Assembly (NCBI GenBank): GCA_023539445.1
Contig: JAKCEW010000001.1
Span: forward strand, 177,503 to 241,502
Direction of reading: 5' to 3'
DNA from: Candidatus Terraquivivens yellowstonensis
Lineage (GTDB): Archaea; Thermoproteota; Nitrososphaeria_A; Caldarchaeales; Wolframiiraptoraceae
Length of the DNA stretch: 64,000 nucleotides
The position numbers and the translations under genes were made by a program. Shown piece by piece: positions 46,335 to 56,099 of the stretch. Each line of letters starts with the position of its first letter. The first letter of the stretch is position 1. The notes under the pieces were generated by a model. The model did no database searches. It saw nothing but the letters and a program-made list of their open reading frames with translations, and was not told the origin of the DNA.

Positions 46335-46412
46335 TAATATTCTTAGCTCCTAATTAAATAAATCTTAATTCCTGACTTTTACATGCTACAAAAATCGAGG
46401 TTGACGTAGCAA

Positions 46413-46420
46413 CTTATATA
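46413..46420 (+). promoter_or_regulatory. TATA box of the atpE-A-B operon
   Basis: CTTATATA lies 33-40 bp before the atpE ATG at 46453, giving a short leader of about 8 nt. Confidence 0.5.
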
Positions 46421-46452
46421 CCTGAAATAGGACCATTATTATCCGAAAAGTT

Positions 46453-47055
46453 ATGTCGGATGCTTTGGATAGGGTTATCAAAAAGGTCACTGAGGAGGCT
46501 ATGAAGGAATGCCTTTCTCTACTGAACTCGGCTGAGAAAGATGCCATGGAACTTCTAGACGGTGAAATACACGATACCATCGCTGAGGCTACGGAAATAA
46601 TAGAATCGGCTAAGAGACAGGCCGAGCTGGAGAGATCTAGGATATTGGGCATGGCAGAAGTAGAGGCTAGGAATGAGACGCTTGCAGTTATTGAGAATTA
46701 CGTGAACATGACAATAGAGCGCGCCATGGAAAAGCTAAGAAGCGCCCCTGCGTTGCCGGATTATAAGGAGGCAATGAGGAAGCTGCTTCTCGAAAGTCTC
46801 AATGCCATAGGGAGTGATGCAAAGGTTTGGACGAATGCGGAGGGTATGCACATATTGAAGGAATTGGTTGATGAGATTTCTATGAGTACGGGTCTTAAAG
46901 TATATGTTAGCGATGAACCTATAGATTGTATAGCCGGCTTAAAGGTTAGTAGCCTAGATGGGAAGGTGGTCTTTGATAACACTGTTGAGGGAAGACTGGG
47001 ACGTCTAAGACCGCTTCTTCGAAGGGAAATCGCCAAGATACTGACTGGTGAATAA
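46453..47055 (+). CDS. atpE: V/A-type ATPase subunit E
   Basis: Peripheral-stalk subunit pairing with H. The first ~110 residues form a long charged helix (AEKDAMELLDGEIHDTIAEATE). The C-terminal domain (residues ~115-200) has the IDCIAGLKVSSLDGKVVFDNTVEGRL segment diagnostic of subunit E. 200 aa. 20 bp before atpA. Confidence 0.88.
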   Translation: MSDALDRVIKKVTEEAMKECLSLLNSAEKDAMELLDGEIHDTIAEATEIIESAKRQAELERSRILGMAEVEARNETLAVIENYVNMTIERAMEKLRSAPALPDYKEAMRKLLLESLNAIGSDAKVWTNAEGMHILKELVDEISMSTGLKVYVSDEPIDCIAGLKVSSLDGKVVFDNTVEGRLGRLRPLLRREIAKILTGE

Positions 47056-47075
47056 TAAGATATTAATATTGAGTA

Positions 47076-48884
47076 ATGCGGCTAGGTGATGGACGTTTTA
47101 TGGGAGTCAAAGGCAGAATAATATGGGTTGCAGGCCCTGCGGTAAAGGCAGATGGTATGCTTGGTGCTAAGATGTACGAGATGGTTTACGTTGGCGAGGA
47201 GAGACTCATAGGTGAAATAATAAGGTTAACAGGCGACACAGCCTTCATACAGGTTTACGAGAACACGAGCGGGCTTTCTCCGGGAGAGCCCGTTTATGGT
47301 ACTGGACAACCGCTCTCAGTCATGCTAGGTCCTGGGATAATAGGCAGTATTTACGACGGAGTTCAAAGACCCTTAGATAGGATTGCATCTGCCGTTGGGC
47401 CATTCGTAAAAAGAGGAGTTCAAGCTTCTCCATTACCGCTCGAGAAGAAATGGAAGTTTAGGCCACTCGTAAAGAAAGGAGACGTACTCAGTCCAGGAGA
47501 CATCATAGGTACTGTTCAGGAGACGCCCTTAGTCGAGTGCAAGATAATGGTACCTCCGAACAGTAAGGGTGGAGAAGTCGTTAATGTAGCAGAAGAGGGA
47601 GATTACACACTTGAGGACACGGTTGCAACACTCTCCAAAGGTGGGGCAGTTGAGGAAATAAAGCTATATCATCGCTGGCCTGTCAGGACACCAAGACCTT
47701 TCAGGAAGAGACTCAACCCAGAAGTACCGCTCATCACAGGTCAAAGGGTCATAGATACTTTCTTCCCAATAGCAAAGGGAGGAACTGGATGCATACCCGG
47801 AGCGTTTGGGACGGGTAAGACTGTTATACTACACAGCTTGGCTAAGTGGAGTGATGCCAAAGTAATATTCCACGTTGGTTGCGGTGAGAGGGGGAACGAA
47901 GAGGCAGAAGTTTTAAAGAAGTTTCCGGAACTCACCGACCCATATAGTGGAAGACCACTCATGGAAAGAACAGCCCTGATAGCGAATACAAGCAACATGC
48001 CAGTGGCCGCGAGGGAAGCCAGTATATACACTGGTGTCACCATGGCAGAGTTCTATAGAGATATGGGTTACGATGTGCTTCTGGTTGCGGATTCAACAAG
48101 TAGGTGGGCTGAGGCACTTAGGGAAATAAGTGGCAGACTTGAGGAGATGCCGGCTGAGGAGGGTTATCCGAGCTATCTTGCCAGCAGGCTTGCTGAATTC
48201 TACGAAAGGGCCGGAAGGGTTGAGACGCTTGGAAGACCCGAAAGAATTGGGAGCGTTACGCTAATAGGTGCCGTCAGCCCACCAGGTGGCGATTTCACAG
48301 AACCAGTGACCACACACACGGTGCGTTTCATAAGGACTTTTTGGGCACTCGACCCAAATCTGGCGTACAGCAGGCATTATCCGGCAATCAACTGGATAAC
48401 GAGCTACTCGGGTTATGTAGATACAGTTAAAGTATACTGGGAGTCGCACGTGAGCAAGGAGTGGTCAGAACTTAGGTCTTACGTCTACTCCATACTACGA
48501 AGAGAGGATGAACTCTTGGAGATAGTGAGACTTCTCGGACCAGAAGCTCTGCCCGATGAGGAGAAATTATTATTAGACGTGGCTAGGATGGTAAGGGAGG
48601 GGTTCTTACAACAGAGCGCTTATGATGAAGTGGATGCTTACTGCGATATGAGGAAGCAATTCAAATTACTAAAGCTCTTCGCGGAGTTTCATAGGCTGGC
48701 GGTGGAATCTCTTAGACGGGGCGTATCTTTGAAGAGCATAAGGAGTATGCCGATAATATTCAGGCTTATCAGGGCTAAGTCGGAGGTTAGGAACGATGAT
48801 ACCGATAAACTCGACGCTCTGCTTGAGATGATGAAATCCGAGTTCGAGAAGCTAATGACAAAGGAGGTTGTGACAACGACATGA
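47076..48884 (+). CDS. atpA: V/A-type ATPase catalytic subunit A
   Basis: Catalytic ATP-hydrolysing/synthesising subunit. Walker [10 protein letters not shown], Walker B region [20 protein letters not shown], and the non-homologous insert of V-type A subunits ([23 protein letters not shown]). 602 aa as annotated; a Met at 47100 (MGVKGRIIW) is probably the true start. The stop overlaps atpB by 4 bp. Confidence 0.95.
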   Translation: MRLGDGRFMGVKGRIIWVAGPAVKADGMLGAKMYEMVYVGEERLIGEIIRLTGDTAFIQVYENTSGLSPGEPVYGTGQPLSVMLGPGIIGSIYDGVQRPLDRIASAVGPFVKRGVQASPLPLEKKWKFRPLVKKGDVLSPGDIIGTVQETPLVECKIMVPPNSKGGEVVNVAEEGDYTLEDTVATLSKGGAVEEIKLYHRWPVRTPRPFRKRLNPEVPLITGQRVIDTFFPIAKGGTGCIPGAFGTGKTVILHSLAKWSDAKVIFHVGCGERGNEEAEVLKKFPELTDPYSGRPLMERTALIANTSNMPVAAREASIYTGVTMAEFYRDMGYDVLLVADSTSRWAEALREISGRLEEMPAEEGYPSYLASRLAEFYERAGRVETLGRPERIGSVTLIGAVSPPGGDFTEPVTTHTVRFIRTFWALDPNLAYSRHYPAINWITSYSGYVDTVKVYWESHVSKEWSELRSYVYSILRREDELLEIVRLLGPEALPDEEKLLLDVARMVREGFLQQSAYDEVDAYCDMRKQFKLLKLFAEFHRLAVESLRRGVSLKSIRSMPIIFRLIRAKSEVRNDDTDKLDALLEMMKSEFEKLMTKEVVTTT

Positions 48885-50296
48885 GTCTAAGTAAAGAAAG
48901 AAGGTCCGCACCGGCGGGATTAACGTATGGGACGATCAGCGAAATAAAGGGTCCGTTGATGGTAATAGAGGGCGTAACGAAGGCATCCTACGATGAACTC
49001 GTTGAGATAGAGACGAAAGATGGTGAGAGACGATTAGCAAAGGTTCTCGAGGTTGGAATGGGCAAAGCGGTCGTCCAAGTTTTTGAGGGGACGCAGGGAC
49101 TCTCAATAGAAGGGACCGTTGCGAGATTCTTAGGTAGAGTCATGGAGCTTGGCGTATCTGAGGACATGCTCGGTAGAATCTTTGACGGTCTCGGAAGACC
49201 TCTTGACGGACTACCGGAGCCGATACCGGAGGAATTCAGGGATGTGAACGGCGAACCCATTAATCCTGAAAGGCGTGAGTATCCAAGTGACTTCATACAG
49301 ACGGGCATATCAGCAATAGACGGAATGAACTCACTCGTCAGAGGCCAGAAACTGCCGATATTCTCCGGTGCCGGATTGCCACACAATATGCTGGCAGCAC
49401 AAATAGCCAAACAAGCTACAGTCCCCGGCAAGGAAGAGGATTTCGCGGTAGTGTTTGCTGCTATAGGTGTCCAGAATGACGAGGCTAGGTTCTTCAAGGA
49501 AAGCTTTGAGAAAAGCGGGGCGATATCTAGGAGCGCCCTCTTCTTGAACTTGGCCGATGACCCAGCAATAGAAAGACTCATAACGCCTAGGATAGCGCTA
49601 ACATTGGCCGAGTACCTTGCTTTTTGGCATGATTATCACGTACTCGTAATATTGACGGACATTACAAACTACTGTGAAAGCCTACGGGAAGTAAGCGCTG
49701 CAAGGGAAGAAGTTCCAGGAAGAAAAGGGTATCCAGGGTACATGTACACGGACTTAGCGTCAATCTACGAGAGGGTCGGAAGGATAAAGGGTAAGAAGGG
49801 TAGTGTGACGCAGATGCCAATCCTGAGCATGCCGAGCGACGACATCACGCATCCCATACCTGACTTAACAGGTTACATCACGGAAGGCCAAATAGTTTTG
49901 AGCAGGGAGCTTTACAGAAAGGGAATATACCCACCGATAAACGTGCTAATGTCCCTGAGTAGGCTTATGGTTCCCGGAATAATCGCTGAGAAGAGGACGA
50001 GGGCAGACCACGGCGATGTAAGTAATCAGCTTTATGCGGCGTACTCTAGGGCCGTTCAACTAAGGGCCTTAGCCGAGATAGTTGGAAGGTCCGGCTTGTC
50101 CGCGATCGATATAAAGTATCTGGAGTTTGGCGATCTATTCGAGCAGAGGTTCTTGCAACAAGGTTATGATGAGAACAGGTCTTTGGACGATACGCTGGAA
50201 ATAGCTTGGGAGATATTATCGACTCTGCCGGAGCAGGAACTAACGAAGATAAAGGAAGAGTACATTCTCAAATACTACAAGAGAAAGAGCGGGTAA
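48881..50296 (+). CDS. atpB: V/A-type ATPase subunit B
   Basis: Nucleotide-binding, non-catalytic partner of [21 protein letters not shown] at the start, degenerate P-loop region [10 protein letters not shown], and [18 protein letters not shown] are typical. 471 aa. In many archaea atpD follows; here the operon ends and an ECF-type gene follows after 77 bp, while atpD lies at 62.8 kb. Confidence 0.95.
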   Translation: MSLSKERRSAPAGLTYGTISEIKGPLMVIEGVTKASYDELVEIETKDGERRLAKVLEVGMGKAVVQVFEGTQGLSIEGTVARFLGRVMELGVSEDMLGRIFDGLGRPLDGLPEPIPEEFRDVNGEPINPERREYPSDFIQTGISAIDGMNSLVRGQKLPIFSGAGLPHNMLAAQIAKQATVPGKEEDFAVVFAAIGVQNDEARFFKESFEKSGAISRSALFLNLADDPAIERLITPRIALTLAEYLAFWHDYHVLVILTDITNYCESLREVSAAREEVPGRKGYPGYMYTDLASIYERVGRIKGKKGSVTQMPILSMPSDDITHPIPDLTGYITEGQIVLSRELYRKGIYPPINVLMSLSRLMVPGIIAEKRTRADHGDVSNQLYAAYSRAVQLRALAEIVGRSGLSAIDIKYLEFGDLFEQRFLQQGYDENRSLDDTLEIAWEILSTLPEQELTKIKEEYILKYYKRKSG

Positions 50297-50373
50297 TTAG
50301 TCCCGAATTCCTACGTAAATTACATAACTTAATTCGGTTAGCTTTTTTACAATCCAAATTTAAGTAACCTAAG

Positions 50374-51237
50374 GTGCACATGTCTGACGCGAAGGAAGGT
50401 CGCAAGAATATAAGCAAGACCGTTGCGCTTATCGCAATCTGTGCTGCGCTATACGCAGTTGCCTCAGCAGCCACCTCGCCGATTCCCACCCCTTGGGGGG
50501 TAGGTCACTTCAGACCAGGTGTCATAGTGCCTGCCCTGTTCGCACTAATCTCCACACCCTTCGTAGCTGGAACAGGTGCCGCAATAGGTACGTTCATGGC
50601 CAGCTTTGTACTCGCCACGTTTGGTCTAAGCAACCCAGTTCTGAGTTTAGTGTCGGGTGTTCCGGGAAACTTTATTGGCTTTTACTTATTGAGTTGGTTA
50701 CTATCCAAAGGTAGGACATGGCGTTCCTTCGTTACCAGTAGCGTTATAGCCCTGTTCGTTGGAAACTTTATAGCTGCGACCGGCGTAACGGCCTACTTTT
50801 CCTTTGTCGTACCGAAGTGGGCGGCATGGACGCTTACTGAGAAGTCCCTCACAATATTCGGTCTCACGCTTTTCTGGATGGTCACCATGATACCATTCGT
50901 TATTGCCCTAGTGCCTCCGCTTTATAGAGGAATAGCGCCTATCCTATCTGAGAGATTTGCCATGGGTGTGAGACCTGAGGTTTTTGGAAACGACCGACCT
51001 AGGGACTTACTATACAACTCTGTCATGATATTCTTGTTGTTTATGGCAATTTACGTGGGCGTGGTTATGACGCCCTTCGGTGATGCAATCTTCAGTAAGG
51101 TCATCAGGCCCGAATATATCTTCTGGGTCAAGAACCTATTCGTGATAGCAGGCGGCACCGTGTTAGCGTTCGGGTTAACAGCCTCGTTTTTCATGAGCAA
51201 GAAGATGTCACCGGAAAGTATTGGACGGAAAGTCTAA
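50374..51237 (+). CDS. Membrane protein, probable ECF-type transporter S component
   Basis: 287 aa with about six helices. The N-terminal VALIAICAALYAVASAATSPIPTPWGVGHFRPG pattern is that of energy-coupling-factor S components for vitamin or metabolite uptake. The ligand is unknown and no EcfA/T genes are adjacent. Start is GTG 50374 or ATG 50380. A TTTAAGTAA element ~15 bp upstream may be its TATA box. Confidence 0.6.
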   Translation: MHMSDAKEGRKNISKTVALIAICAALYAVASAATSPIPTPWGVGHFRPGVIVPALFALISTPFVAGTGAAIGTFMASFVLATFGLSNPVLSLVSGVPGNFIGFYLLSWLLSKGRTWRSFVTSSVIALFVGNFIAATGVTAYFSFVVPKWAAWTLTEKSLTIFGLTLFWMVTMIPFVIALVPPLYRGIAPILSERFAMGVRPEVFGNDRPRDLLYNSVMIFLLFMAIYVGVVMTPFGDAIFSKVIRPEYIFWVKNLFVIAGGTVLAFGLTASFFMSKKMSPESIGRKV

Positions 51238-51293
51238 AGTACCGCACCTTTAAGAGTTATTTAGAAGAATTTCAAAAACGGTTAGCGAGGATT

Positions 51294-51401
51294 GGGGCCG
51301 TGGTCTAGCGGTATGACGCGTTTCGCATAAGGCCGCCCTCACGGCACTTTAATACGGCTGGGAAACGGCGGAGGTCGTGGGTTCGAACCCCACCGGCCCC
51401 A
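51294..51401 (+). tRNA. tRNA-Val(CAC) with two apparent introns
   Basis: Acceptor GGGGCCG/CGGCCCC, D arm GTCTAGCGGTATGAC and T arm GTGGG/CCCAC are intact. The anticodon stem CCGCC pairs with GGCGG; the loop CTCAC.. gives anticodon CAC. The gene is 108 nt versus 72 mature. About 22 extra nt interrupt the anticodon loop (at or next to position 37/38), and about 14 more lie between position 26 and the anticodon stem. Boundaries are uncertain by 1-2 nt. CCA is not encoded. Confidence 0.85.
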
Positions 51402-51491
51402 TCTACGCGAGTTCTACAGAAGAATCAGCTAAAGGTTGTTTTTGCTTTCATGTCCGAAAAATTAAAAATCTTTCGATCGTAATTTTACTTC

Positions 51492-52370
51492 ATGACCTCT
51501 GTTGGTTTCATAGGTCTTGGTTTGATGGGAAAGCCCATGGCGACTAGGCTGTTGGAGGCTGGATATAGATTGGTAGTGCATAATCGAAGCCCTAAACCTG
51601 TTGAGGAGTTGGCCGCGTTAGGTGCCCTTCCAGCATCATCGCCCCGTGAGGTGGCTGAGCGCTCGGAGTTCGTCATCACGATGCTTCCTGATAATCCAGA
51701 TGTTCGTTCTGTTATTGCTGGAAGTAATGGTATAATCGAAGGGGTTAGAAAGGGTATGGTGGTTATCGACATGTCAACAGTCTCACCATATCTCGTTCAA
51801 GAGCTTCATAGGATGCTAGCCGATAGAGGTGTGGACTTCCTTGATGCACCAGTCTCTGGTAGCACGATGGCTGCGGAGGCAGGTACCCTCACAATCATGG
51901 TCGGTGGAAAGTATGAGGCCTATGAGCGGGCTCTGCCGCTTTTCAGGGCTATGGGCGACAAAATCTTTTACATGGGAGGCTCGGGGATGGGAGCCTTCAC
52001 CAAGCTTTGCAATCAGATAGCGGTCAGCCTCAATTTGCTCGCAACCTGTGAGGCTCTTCTTTTGGCAAAGAAGGCCGGTCTTGACCAGCAGAAGGTCATC
52101 GAGGTCATCAGTACGGGTGCAGGAAGTTCTTGGCAGCTTACAACATTAGGACCAAAAATGATAAAGCGGGACTTCAGACCGGGCTTTAAGGTTCAGCACC
52201 TGCGGAAAGACTTGCGTATCATTCGGGAGATGGCTGAGCAACTTGGATTATCTTTGTTTGGCACCAATCTGGTGGCTGAGCTTGTTAAGGCCTTGGACCA
52301 GAAAGGACATGGAACTGACGGAACCCAATCGCTGATAACGTTGCTGGAAGAATTGGCAGGCGTAGAGTAG
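51492..52370 (+). CDS. 3-hydroxyisobutyrate dehydrogenase-type oxidoreductase
   Basis: NAD(P)-dependent beta-hydroxyacid dehydrogenase (tartronate-semialdehyde reductase/HIBADH family). VGFIGLGLMGKPMATRL is the Rossmann motif, DAPVSGSTMAAEAGTL the substrate loop, and the catalytic Lys sits in GAFTKLCNQ. 292 aa. Of 16 Arg codons 9 are CGN, against about 3 of ~31 in neighbouring atpB, so it may have been acquired by transfer. Lies 90 bp after tRNA-Val. Confidence 0.88.
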   Translation: MTSVGFIGLGLMGKPMATRLLEAGYRLVVHNRSPKPVEELAALGALPASSPREVAERSEFVITMLPDNPDVRSVIAGSNGIIEGVRKGMVVIDMSTVSPYLVQELHRMLADRGVDFLDAPVSGSTMAAEAGTLTIMVGGKYEAYERALPLFRAMGDKIFYMGGSGMGAFTKLCNQIAVSLNLLATCEALLLAKKAGLDQQKVIEVISTGAGSSWQLTTLGPKMIKRDFRPGFKVQHLRKDLRIIREMAEQLGLSLFGTNLVAELVKALDQKGHGTDGTQSLITLLEELAGVE

Positions 52371-52426
52371 CCGTTTTTTGAAAAAGAGCACTTCTCTCAG
52401 ACCTTGACTTGAATAAACTAGCGTGT

Positions 52427-52588
52427 TTAGCGCTTTATCTCTCTCCTCTTCCACCTAAGATTCCTACTCCTGCACTTTCTGCACTTTTCAGCCGTGGCTG
52501 CATTCCTTGCGCCGCAATTTCTACATATCTTTACGTATAACCTGCGCCTTTGAGCTAGTTGTAGTAGTTCAGTATCCCTTATTGGCAT
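52427..52588 (-). CDS. rpl40e: Ribosomal protein L40e
   Basis: 53-aa zinc-finger ribosomal protein: MPIRDTELLQLAQRRRLYVK, then CRNCGARN and CRKCRSRNL, ending in a basic tail WKRREIKR. Size and Cys pairs match archaeal L40e exactly. Divergent from alba, with a 147-bp shared upstream region. Confidence 0.92.
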   Translation of the reverse strand: MPIRDTELLQLAQRRRLYVKICRNCGARNAATAEKCRKCRSRNLRWKRREIKR

Positions 52589-52735
52589 ACCAACAGCCTA
52601 CCCTAAAGCCGCTAAATAAGGCCTTTCTTAAACCTTATCCTACCAGAAAGCCTCTACTCTCGGAGAAAGTATTTATTTAGGGCTCAAAAGTTATCCACAG
52701 TAGCCCCGCTAGCAAAAAGAGGCTGGTGAACAAAA

Positions 52736-53017
52736 ATGTCAAAAGAACAGCCGGTATCTACAATACTCGTAGGAAAAAAGCCTTTGATGAATTATGTACT
52801 CGCCTGCCTGACAAGCCTTCAGGGCGGTTCTAATAACTTAGTCGTGAAGGCTAGGGGACGCGCAATAAGCAAGGCAGTTGACCTCGTCCAGATACTCCAG
52901 AAGAGATTCTACAAGGACTTAAAGATAGTAGACATAAAGATAGGTACTGATCAGGTGACGGGTCAGGATAACCGAACAATAAACGTAAGCACGATAGAGA
53001 TCACCATCAGCAGGTAG
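52736..53017 (+). CDS. albA: Alba DNA/RNA-binding protein
   Basis: Abundant archaeal chromatin and RNA-binding dimer. ILVGKKPLMNYVLACL contains the Lys pair whose acetylation controls DNA affinity in Sulfolobus, and ARGRAISKAVDLVQIL is conserved. 93 aa. A TATTTATTTAG element about 70 bp upstream may be its TATA box. Confidence 0.95.
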   Translation: MSKEQPVSTILVGKKPLMNYVLACLTSLQGGSNNLVVKARGRAISKAVDLVQILQKRFYKDLKIVDIKIGTDQVTGQDNRTINVSTIEITISR

Positions 53018-53088
53018 CCGACCTCCCAGCGATAGTTAACCATACGAGTGCCAGTCGTGCGACGGCGGGCTACTTGGTGGTGTGCAAG

Positions 53089-53673
53089 ATGGAAATACCG
53101 GTCTGCACGTTTGATTTAAAGACAGGTATATTTTGCGAGAGATGCGAAGAGAAGATCAGGCGTGGCGAGGTAACAGAGTTAGATATAAAAATAATGAGAG
53201 CTCTTCTAGAGCTGGAGAAGAACTTTCACCAGCTACAATCCATGTGTTATGTTAAGAGTGTGGACACTAAGGATGCGATAATCGTTGTGTTAAGGAATGG
53301 GAACTTAAGCGCAATACCTCAACATTCTTTGGCATCAATAAAAAGGAAGCTATCGGACATTCTGGGGAAAAATGTTAAGATTATAGAAGACTCCGTTGAC
53401 ATAGGTAGGTTTTTGGAACCGCTCGTCGCGCCAGCGAGGATAGTTGCTATCAATAAAATATGGTTGCCAGATAATTCCACGGAGATAAGAATAATCCTTG
53501 ATGATGAGAGGCGTTTGAAGCTTAGTGTTGAATCTCTCCAAGAAATTTCTAGGGTAACGAAAAACATAAACCTTAAGGTAGACTTTGCAAGAAAGTCGCG
53601 GAAAAGGGCGTTTCCAGTAAAGCAAAAAGCGGGTCCTCCAGAAGATAGGGATAAAAGACAGAACGTTACCTGA
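53089..53673 (+). CDS. KH-domain (NusA-like) RNA-binding protein
   Basis: 194 aa from the ATG at 53089 (MEIPVC), preceded by a GGTGGTG ribosome-binding site. The N-terminal Cys set (TFDLKTGIFCERCEE) may bind zinc. The body has two KH-like halves (KRKLSDILGKNVKIIED and RIVAINKIWLPDNSTEIRIILDDE). Members of this archaeal family usually lie next to aspS, as here (28 bp). Role in transcription or RNA metabolism is inferred. Confidence 0.65.
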   Translation: MEIPVCTFDLKTGIFCERCEEKIRRGEVTELDIKIMRALLELEKNFHQLQSMCYVKSVDTKDAIIVVLRNGNLSAIPQHSLASIKRKLSDILGKNVKIIEDSVDIGRFLEPLVAPARIVAINKIWLPDNSTEIRIILDDERRLKLSVESLQEISRVTKNINLKVDFARKSRKRAFPVKQKAGPPEDRDKRQNVT

Positions 53674-53701
53674 GAATTATCAAAAAACGGGATGATTATT
53701 C

Positions 53702-55012
53702 TTGGTAAAAAAGGCTTGGATTAGGACGCATGTTACACGCCAGATAAAGCCTGAATTGAACGGCCAAGAAGTCCACCTAGTCGGATGGGTTCATGAGATT
53801 AGAGATTTAGGTGGTATAAAATTTATCCTACTTCGCGATGCTTCTGGAATTTGTCAAGTTACTGCCAAGAAGTCTGAGTTATCAGAGGATGAGCTTTCGG
53901 TACTGGAAAAACTCGGTAATGAGGACGTTGTGTACGTTAGTGGCATTGTTAGTGAGGAGCCGAAAGCAAGACTCGGCGTAGAGGTGAGATTAAAGAAGTT
54001 AAGAATCCTCAGTAAGGCACGGCAACCGATACCTTACGACGTAACGGGAAAGGTTCCAGCCGGCATCGACACCAGGCTCAACTATAGGATTCTCGACCTA
54101 CGAAAACCAGAGAACAAAGCAATATTTAAGATAGCCACAACGGCACTAGAAGCGATAAGGGAGTTTTTCTTAAAGGAGGGTTTTGTAGAAATCAGAACAC
54201 CAAAGATAATAGCGACCGCCACAGAAGGTGGTGCGGCTCTCTTTCCTGTCAAATACTTTGATAGAACTGCATACCTCGCCCAGAGCCCGCAGCTTTACAA
54301 AGAGCAGCTGACGACCGTGTTCGAAAAGGTCTTTGAGATAGGTCCGTTCTTTAGGGCTGAGGAATCACACACTAGGAGGCACGTCAGCGAGTTTACGTCG
54401 GTGGATATTGAAATGGCGTTCGCCGACATTTATGACGTAATGAACGTCTTAGAGAGGTTGCTCGCGCATGTAATCGAAACAGTAATTAAGAATAATGCAG
54501 AAGAGTTAAGTTTGCTGAACGTCACACTTAAGCCGATTCAATTACCGTTAAAGAGGTTTACCTACAAGGAAATGTTGGAGGAGCTCAAAAAAGAAGGTAG
54601 GATGCTAAATTGGGGTGATGACTTCGGAACCGAGGAGAATAGGATACTAGGGAAGAAGCATCCCTACTACTACTTCATAACACACTTCCCAACTAAGACG
54701 AAGCCGTTTTACATCCAGCCTTGTGAGGATGACCCGGAAGTTTCGGAGTCGTTCGACCTGATGTATCAGTGGCTTGAACTTGCTTCGGGAGGGACGAGGA
54801 TATCCGACAGGAATTTGTTGGAGAAGAGACTGAGAGAACAGGGTCTAAATCCTGAGAGTTTCAAGAGTCACCTCGCGGTTTTTGACTATGGGATGCCTGT
54901 GCATGCTGGTTGGGGCCTTGGGTTCGACAGGTTGATGATGGTCCTCACTAGGAGAACGAACATCCGAGAGGTCATACTCTTTCCGAGGGATAAATTTAGA
55001 CTCGAGCCTTAA
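53702..55012 (+). CDS. aspS: Aspartyl-tRNA synthetase, archaeal type
   Basis: Charges tRNA with aspartate. N-terminal OB fold (LVGWVHEIRDLGGIKFILLRD) and class II core with motif 2 (FRAEESHTRRHVSEFTSVDIEM) and motif 3 (GWGLGFDRLMMVL). 436 aa, start TTG at 53702. The residue in the GWV-x-E position is His rather than the Trp typical of non-discriminating archaeal AspRS, while the second reported determinant is Arg. Whether it also charges tRNA-Asn is therefore open. Confidence 0.93.
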   Translation: MVKKAWIRTHVTRQIKPELNGQEVHLVGWVHEIRDLGGIKFILLRDASGICQVTAKKSELSEDELSVLEKLGNEDVVYVSGIVSEEPKARLGVEVRLKKLRILSKARQPIPYDVTGKVPAGIDTRLNYRILDLRKPENKAIFKIATTALEAIREFFLKEGFVEIRTPKIIATATEGGAALFPVKYFDRTAYLAQSPQLYKEQLTTVFEKVFEIGPFFRAEESHTRRHVSEFTSVDIEMAFADIYDVMNVLERLLAHVIETVIKNNAEELSLLNVTLKPIQLPLKRFTYKEMLEELKKEGRMLNWGDDFGTEENRILGKKHPYYYFITHFPTKTKPFYIQPCEDDPEVSESFDLMYQWLELASGGTRISDRNLLEKRLREQGLNPESFKSHLAVFDYGMPVHAGWGLGFDRLMMVLTRRTNIREVILFPRDKFRLEP

Positions 55013-55021
55013 GTTAATTTG

Positions 55022-56098
55022 TTAAAGTAGACCTGCCTGGATTAAGACCGCGACTATCAGGATGTTTAGAAGTGCCAGCGGTATCAGGACTCTCCACCCA
55101 AGGTCGAGCAGCTTGTCTAATGTAATTCTCGGAAAAACACCCCTCAGTAGCAACACTAGAAAAATGACGACTAGGCTCTTGAGTATTAGCCAAAACGGTC
55201 CTAGAATACTTTCAGGTACGCCCGGTATTGAGGGTCCGTACCATCCTCCAAGGAATAACAATGCGGTGAGGATTGCGATAACATCAAGTTTTATGTAAGC
55301 GGCAAAATAAAACAGCGCGAAGTATGCGCCTGTGTACTCTGTCTGCCATCCGCTGACTAATTCCTGCTCAGCCGTCGGTAGGTCGAACGGAACCCTCTCA
55401 GCCTCCGCGATTGTGGTTATCAAAAATACGATGAATCCTAAGAATGCTGGTATTATGAAGGGTAGCGCTGCCTGCGCTTCCACGATCTTCTCCAAGTTGA
55501 ATGACCTCGCAGCCAGTGTTACGCTGGCAATCGATAAGAAGAACGGCACCTCATAGGAGAATACCTGAAATGCGAACCTGACAGCTCCGATAAAGCTGTA
55601 TTTGCTCCTTGATGCCCACCCGGCCACAAGTATCGTGATGGGTGTAACTGCCAGTATAACGAAGACCAGTAGGAGATTGATATCGGATGGGTATATCACC
55701 CAACCAGGGCCTAGGGGTAAGAAGGCAAACGCTAGCATCGAAAGGGCGCCACATAGGATTGGCATGGAAACATAAAGCGACTTTATGGCCTTCTCGGGAA
55801 CTATCAGCTCTTTTGACAAGAGCTTTACGGCATCAGCCACGAGCTGGAGGAGGCCTGCATACTTACCTACATGGAGCGGTCCCAGCCTTACCATCACCCT
55901 AGCTAAAAGCTTCCTTTCGAACCATATCGTGAACATGACGAATGTAAGTATGAAGAGTAGTCCGGGGAATATGATGGCCTTTATGAAAGCGTCGCTATGT
56001 AGGAATAATATGAAATCTTTCAACGGTTGTGGCAATTCGTTGAGGAAGTTGGCAGCGGCCCTTGCAAACTCCTGAAGAGTTAATGACAACACACTCAC
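55022..56098 (-). CDS. nuoH: Complex I subunit H
   Basis: Membrane subunit at the quinone-channel entry. IWFERKLLARVMVRLGPLHVGKYAGLLQLVADAVKLL is the classical conserved stretch, and FDLPTAEQELVSGWQTEYTG the loop near the quinone cavity. Eight helices, 358 aa. Last gene of the leftward nuo cluster in this window, convergent with aspS. Confidence 0.95.
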   Translation of the reverse strand: MSVLSLTLQEFARAAANFLNELPQPLKDFILFLHSDAFIKAIIFPGLLFILTFVMFTIWFERKLLARVMVRLGPLHVGKYAGLLQLVADAVKLLSKELIVPEKAIKSLYVSMPILCGALSMLAFAFLPLGPGWVIYPSDINLLLVFVILAVTPITILVAGWASRSKYSFIGAVRFAFQVFSYEVPFFLSIASVTLAARSFNLEKIVEAQAALPFIIPAFLGFIVFLITTIAEAERVPFDLPTAEQELVSGWQTEYTGAYFALFYFAAYIKLDVIAILTALLFLGGWYGPSIPGVPESILGPFWLILKSLVVIFLVLLLRGVFPRITLDKLLDLGWRVLIPLALLNILIVAVLIQAGLL

Positions 56099-56099
56099 C

